Positions 5,744-8,182 of a stretch of 8,182 nucleotides of DNA are shown in pieces. Made by a program: the position numbers and the translations under genes. Source of the stretch: Syntrophaceae bacterium CG2_30_49_12. GTDB lineage: Bacteria > Desulfobacterota > Syntrophia > Syntrophales > CG2-30-49-12. The notes below the pieces were generated by a model. It was not told the origin of the DNA. It made no database searches and was given only the letters and a program-made list of their open reading frames with translations. How positions within the stretch are numbered: the stretch's first letter is position 1; each line of letters starts with the position of its first letter. The stretch spans positions 1 through 8,182 of the forward strand of contig MNZP01000160.1 in NCBI GenBank assembly GCA_001873675.1. The letters run 5' to 3'.

Positions 5744-6871
5744 GTGGATTATGCTTTTACCGAAGAGGAACTGAATATCAGGGACACAATAAGACAATTT
5801 GCCAGGAAGGAGATTGTACCGTTAATCGGCCAGATAGAAAGAGAAAAGAAAATACCCGATAATCTTATCCGGAAAATAAACGGGATGAAAATAACCGGTT
5901 TGCCGTTTCCGGAAGAATGGGGTGGATCCGGGGCCTCCTTTGTCAGTTTCCTCTTAGCTATAGAGGAGCTTTCCTATACCTATATCACTTTTATTTACTC
6001 CTCCATTGTTTCCTTCATGGCGGCATATGGATTCTTGAATTACGGTAGTAAGTACCTGAAGGAGAAGTACCTGAGAGGTTTGTTGACCGCTTCCTTAAAA
6101 GGCGCCTGGGCCTTTACCGAACCGGATACCGGCTCTGATCCAATGCAGCTGAAGGTCAGGGCGGTCAAGGATGGAGAGGATTGGGTTCTTAACGGGACGA
6201 AGAGATTTATAACCAATTCAGGCCTTGCCGACATCGTAGTGATATTTGCCCTGACGGAGAAAGGGGTTACCGCCTTTGTGGTAGAAACGCAAAATCCTGG
6301 ATACATAGCGGGGAAGAGAGGGGATTTTCTTGCCTTCTGTGGTATGGATAATGGTGATATTATCCTGGAAGATGTCAGGGTGGAAGCCAAAAACATCCTG
6401 GGAGAGGAAGGTCAAGGGTTCGATATCCTACTGAGCGTGGAGGTCTTTGCCAAGGTGGCATCCTGCGCCGGGAATGTCGGTCTGGCCCAGGCGGCACTGG
6501 ATCAGGCCGTACGGTACGCAAAAGAAAAAACCCACCGGGGTGTTCCCATTGGTGTGAAGTTTCAAATGACACAGTGGAACCTGGCAACCATGGCCGCAAA
6601 AGTTGCCGCCAGCCGCGCTTTTCTTTATTCTATTGGCGCAAAGATAGACAAAGGGGAGAAGGTTCCCGCCGAATCGTCACTGCTGAAAATATTTACCGCT
6701 GCCGCCGCCCGGGAAGTGGCCTCCGATGCCCTTCAGGTCCATGGCGTCTATGGTTTATCGAAAGAGTATCCCATTGAAAGGATATACAGGGAGTCGAAAT
6801 TTAACGAAGTGATCCTGGGAAGCAATGAGATACAGCGGGTGATTGCGGCAAATGCATTGATGAGAGGATGA
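5744..6871 (+). CDS. Acyl-CoA dehydrogenase family protein, catalytic base not conserved
   Basis: This is a 375-residue flavoprotein of the acyl-CoA dehydrogenase family, normal length. Such enzymes oxidise acyl-CoA thioesters to enoyl-CoA with FAD and pass electrons to ETF in the cytosol. The N-terminal helical domain spans about 1-115. The FAD/substrate signature AWAFTEPDTGSDP (121-133) and KRFITNSG (153-160) lie in the beta domain. The C-terminal helical domain has RGVPIG (265-270), QVHGVYG (331-337) and NEIQR (361-365). By eye alignment, the usual glutamate of the medium- and short-chain enzymes (YEGT in the C-terminal domain) is Leu358 (ILGS). The alternative isovaleryl-CoA/long-chain position is Ala236. 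The base is therefore unclear and the substrate cannot be assigned. Translation starts at GTG with a strong GAGGAGG (5729-5735) 8 nt upstream. No ETF or beta-oxidation genes adjoin it. Confidence 0.9.
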   Translation: MDYAFTEEELNIRDTIRQFARKEIVPLIGQIEREKKIPDNLIRKINGMKITGLPFPEEWGGSGASFVSFLLAIEELSYTYITFIYSSIVSFMAAYGFLNYGSKYLKEKYLRGLLTASLKGAWAFTEPDTGSDPMQLKVRAVKDGEDWVLNGTKRFITNSGLADIVVIFALTEKGVTAFVVETQNPGYIAGKRGDFLAFCGMDNGDIILEDVRVEAKNILGEEGQGFDILLSVEVFAKVASCAGNVGLAQAALDQAVRYAKEKTHRGVPIGVKFQMTQWNLATMAAKVAASRAFLYSIGAKIDKGEKVPAESSLLKIFTAAAAREVASDALQVHGVYGLSKEYPIERIYRESKFNEVILGSNEIQRVIAANALMRG

Positions 6872-6874
6872 TTG

Positions 6875-7639
6875 CTAATTTGATTTTTTACTTTTTACGA
6901 GACCATCAAACTCCATAATAAGCGGATATTGTCGTCCAGTATCTTTCTCTTTAATCTGGAGTCGCAGCTCCTTAGCTTTTCTTGCTTCACCTGGAAAGAA
7001 GATAAAACCATGTGCGATCTCTTTGGGTTGTACCGCCCGGTTTTCTAAGGTTCGTTTCCGGAGGTCTTCCCCTATCTGACTCTGTACATCTTCGTGGCTT
7101 AGTCCTTTAGCGCCTCCCAAAGTCAGGCCGGCTGCCGCACCTAAAGCAGCTCCCTTTAATGCCGCATCACCCACATTGTGCCCCGACACAATTCCGATTG
7201 CTGCACCAATAATTGCTCCTGCCGTACCGGCCAGTAAACCCGTTTTCCCCGCTTCTCTCGCAACCTTACCGAGTTCCGTCTTTTTTTCTATTCTATCATA
7301 GGCAAGACTTGCATCAATGATTGGCCAGAGGTTATTTTCTGTATCAACCAGAAAAGTCCGATCGGAAACAACTTCAAGAGAGTGTCCCCCCTTATTATCA
7401 AAGGTTATCTGAACCGGCAAAATTCCTGCTCCTATGATATCAAATCCAAAAGCTGATTTTGCCTCTTTCACGTCATCATACGCCTTAGCCGCTATGACCC
7501 CACCCGAGACCTCTGTAGCATTGGAATAAGCGGACGGCATTTTGAAAGGTACAACCTTCCTTTCGTACCTGGCGCAGGCTGCGAAGAAGATAAAGACCAG
7601 CAAAAGACATAAGCATTTTTTCTGTATTGTCATCATCAT
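6875..7639 (-). CDS. Putative lipoprotein with glycine-zipper segment
   Basis: The 254-residue product has a lipoprotein signal: positive KK at residues 7-8, a hydrophobic stretch 10-20 and a lipobox FAAC ending at Cys22. No Asp follows the cysteine, which by the E. coli Lol rule favours the outer membrane. Residues 45-120 look like a beta-rich globular domain. Residues 134-179 are a glycine/alanine zipper (AGTAGAIIGAAIG, then GAALGAAAGLTLGG) able to insert into or associate with a membrane. Residues 200-245 form a second soluble part (AHGFIFFPGEA). I do not recognise a named family. Three ATGs are in tandem. The AAGGAGGG ribosome site (7643-7650) leaves only 4 nt to the first, 7 to the second (7636) and 10 to the third (7633), so the second or third is the likelier start. 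It converges on the dehydrogenase gene with a 3-nt gap and no clear terminator. Confidence 0.8.
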   Translation of the reverse strand: MMMTIQKKCLCLLLVFIFFAACARYERKVVPFKMPSAYSNATEVSGGVIAAKAYDDVKEAKSAFGFDIIGAGILPVQITFDNKGGHSLEVVSDRTFLVDTENNLWPIIDASLAYDRIEKKTELGKVAREAGKTGLLAGTAGAIIGAAIGIVSGHNVGDAALKGAALGAAAGLTLGGAKGLSHEDVQSQIGEDLRKRTLENRAVQPKEIAHGFIFFPGEARKAKELRLQIKEKDTGRQYPLIMEFDGLVKSKKSN

Positions 7640-7669
7640 AAGCCCTCCTTAGAGAATTCTTTCTATCTC

Positions 7670-7698
7670 ATTATGAACTTTTGGACCTTTTCCTGCAA
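7670..7698 (-). promoter_or_regulatory. Candidate sigma70 promoter of the lipoprotein gene
   Basis: On the minus strand CATAAT (-10, 7670-7675, 5 of 6 matches) is 17 nt from TTGCAG (-35, 7693-7698, 3 of 6). The predicted start near 7663 gives a leader of about 25 nt including the AAGGAGGG ribosome site. Confidence 0.4.
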
Positions 7699-7739
7699 TC
7701 TTTTGTATTACAAAACCCCAAAAATCTTGCCCGCCTATC

Positions 7740-7940
7740 CTATCTCAGGTCTTTCCCTGTGGTTGTCAGGGAAAGTTTCCCATGTTTTACCCCTCTGGCG
7801 CCGATAAACCGATCGCCGATCTCTTTGATTTCCTCACCTTTTCCCCTTATGATCAGGACCTCCAGACAGTTATGTTCATTCAGATGTATATGCGTGGTAG
7901 AGATGATAGATATGTAATATCGGTGCTGCAGATGAGACAG
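7740..7940 (-). pseudogene. nikR: NikR-type nickel regulator, C-terminal fragment
   Basis: Translating the minus strand from 7940 gives 66 residues that read as the C-terminal, ACT-like metal-binding and tetramerising domain of NikR, the nickel-responsive repressor of nickel uptake. It includes LSHLQHRYY, STTHIHLNEHNCLEVLIIRG and GARGVKHGKLSLTTTGK. The four nickel ligands of E. coli NikR (His76, His87, His89, Cys95) match His6, His17, His19 and Cys25 with identical spacing. The ribbon-helix-helix DNA-binding half (about 60 residues) is absent. There is no ATG, and an in-frame TAA lies at 7950-7952. A short stretch in another frame upstream (GVIVFYNN) may be a further shifted remnant of the linker strand. 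As it stands it cannot bind DNA as NikR does and is best read as a recent pseudogene. Confidence 0.8.
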
Positions 7941-7949
7941 GTAACGATA

Positions 7950-7968
7950 TTATTGTAAAAAACAATAA
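7950..7968. promoter_or_regulatory. Palindrome overlapping the promoter upstream of the nikR fragment
   Basis: The sequence ttattgt-aaaaa-acaataa is a perfect 7-bp inverted repeat with a 5-nt centre. It overlaps the -10 and spacer of the promoter at 7953-7980, the usual place for a repressor site. Which regulator would bind is unknown. It does not match the enterobacterial NikR box (GTATGA-N16-TCATAC). Confidence 0.4.
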
Positions 7969-7980
7969 CACCCATGTCAA
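7953..7980 (-). promoter_or_regulatory. Near-consensus sigma70 promoter
   Basis: On the minus strand a perfect TTGACA (7975-7980) is followed after exactly 17 nt by TACAAT (7953-7958, 5 of 6 matches), the best promoter match in the window. Transcription would start near 7946, directly into the nikR fragment. It may be the surviving nikR promoter, or may now feed the lipoprotein gene about 300 nt downstream. Confidence 0.55.
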
Positions 7981-8020
7981 GCCTTTTTTTGGTTTTTTAA
8001 AGTTTTTGTGACTATTCAGC

Positions 8021-8045
8021 CACTAAGATACCAAGACACTAAGAT
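8021..8045. repeat. Short direct repeat next to the GxxExxY gene
   Basis: The unit cactaagat occurs at 8021-8029 and 8037-8045 with accaaga between. The second copy touches the stop codon of the GxxExxY gene. Sequences of the type 'ctaagacaccaagacac' are, from memory, often found beside GxxExxY genes, which supports both calls. Confidence 0.5.
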
Positions 8046-8182
8046 CATATAATTATTCTTTGAATACCCTTCTTGATGAGGGACACATTAAAATTAATAA
8101 GAAAACCAGGGCGCTTACCAGTCAATTTCATAAGGCTAAGTATCTGTGCTTCCCACACAGGGTTCATCTCGTCCACTGCTTT
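8045..8182 (-). CDS. GxxExxY protein (PDDEXK_3-like), C-terminal part
   Basis: An open frame enters from the right edge and ends in TGA at 8045-8047, giving the last 45 residues. KAVDEMNPVWEAQILSLMKL, then TGKRPGFLINFNVSLIKKGI, match the C-terminus of GxxExxY proteins, small (about 125-residue) proteins of the PD-(D/E)xK nuclease-like fold with no settled function. The first visible residue, a lysine, would be that of the ExK half of the active site; the rest lies outside the window. The start cannot be seen. Confidence 0.75.
   Translation of the reverse strand, partial: KAVDEMNPVWEAQILSLMKLTGKRPGFLINFNVSLIKKGIQRIII

Noticed and set aside
6872..6900. Intrinsic terminator between the convergent dehydrogenase and lipoprotein genes
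   Set aside because: There is a T-rich tract on the plus strand but no GC-rich stem before it, and it is coding sequence for the lipoprotein C-terminus.
7681..7917. Plus-strand frame of 78 codons from TTG
   Set aside because: It is the antisense of the nikR fragment, which has clear homology on the minus strand.

Overview
The window looks like a chromosomal segment of a Gram-negative, probably anaerobic, deltaproteobacterial-type organism (Desulfobacterota; Syntrophales-like is my best guess). This rests on the ClpB, HtpX, DUF1844 and IspE set on one strand, a tRNA-Gln directly behind ispE, an orphan acyl-CoA dehydrogenase, a lipoprotein, and protein sequence character. No 16S or other decisive marker is present, so the taxon is an inference.

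Layout. Positions 1-430 are AT-rich and hold a truncated, minus-strand gene of the SDH/Clp-fold serine protease family. Positions 430-560 hold two short perfect or near-perfect palindromes and no gene. A complete tRNA-Gln(UUG) with encoded CCA lies at 562-636 (minus), followed at 663-744 by a cluster of repeated 'actttaggcactt' units. From 5505 down to 759 runs a compact minus-strand block: clpB (disaggregase), htpX (membrane protease), a small DUF1844 protein and ispE (isoprenoid pathway kinase). Spacings are 1 nt, 22 nt and a 4-nt ATGA overlap, with a good sigma70-type promoter before clpB, so this is almost certainly one operon. A divergent region (5506-5743) separates it from a plus-strand acyl-CoA dehydrogenase gene (5744-6871). 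That gene converges, 3 nt apart, on a minus-strand lipoprotein gene with a glycine-zipper segment (6875-7639).

The right edge (7740-8182) is accessory and decayed. It has the C-terminal metal-binding half of a NikR-type nickel regulator with no DNA-binding half, a consensus-like promoter and palindrome just upstream of it, a short direct repeat, and the C-terminal part of a GxxExxY protein running off the window.

How the genes fit together: ClpB and HtpX form a protein and membrane quality-control pair, translated with a housekeeping tail (DUF1844, IspE). The dehydrogenase and lipoprotein genes stand alone. I see no complete novel defence or mobile system. The most rewarding points are the acyl-CoA dehydrogenase that seems to lack both usual catalytic glutamates, the NikR fragment that keeps all four nickel ligands, and the loss of expected synteny just past tRNA-Gln next to a truncated gene.
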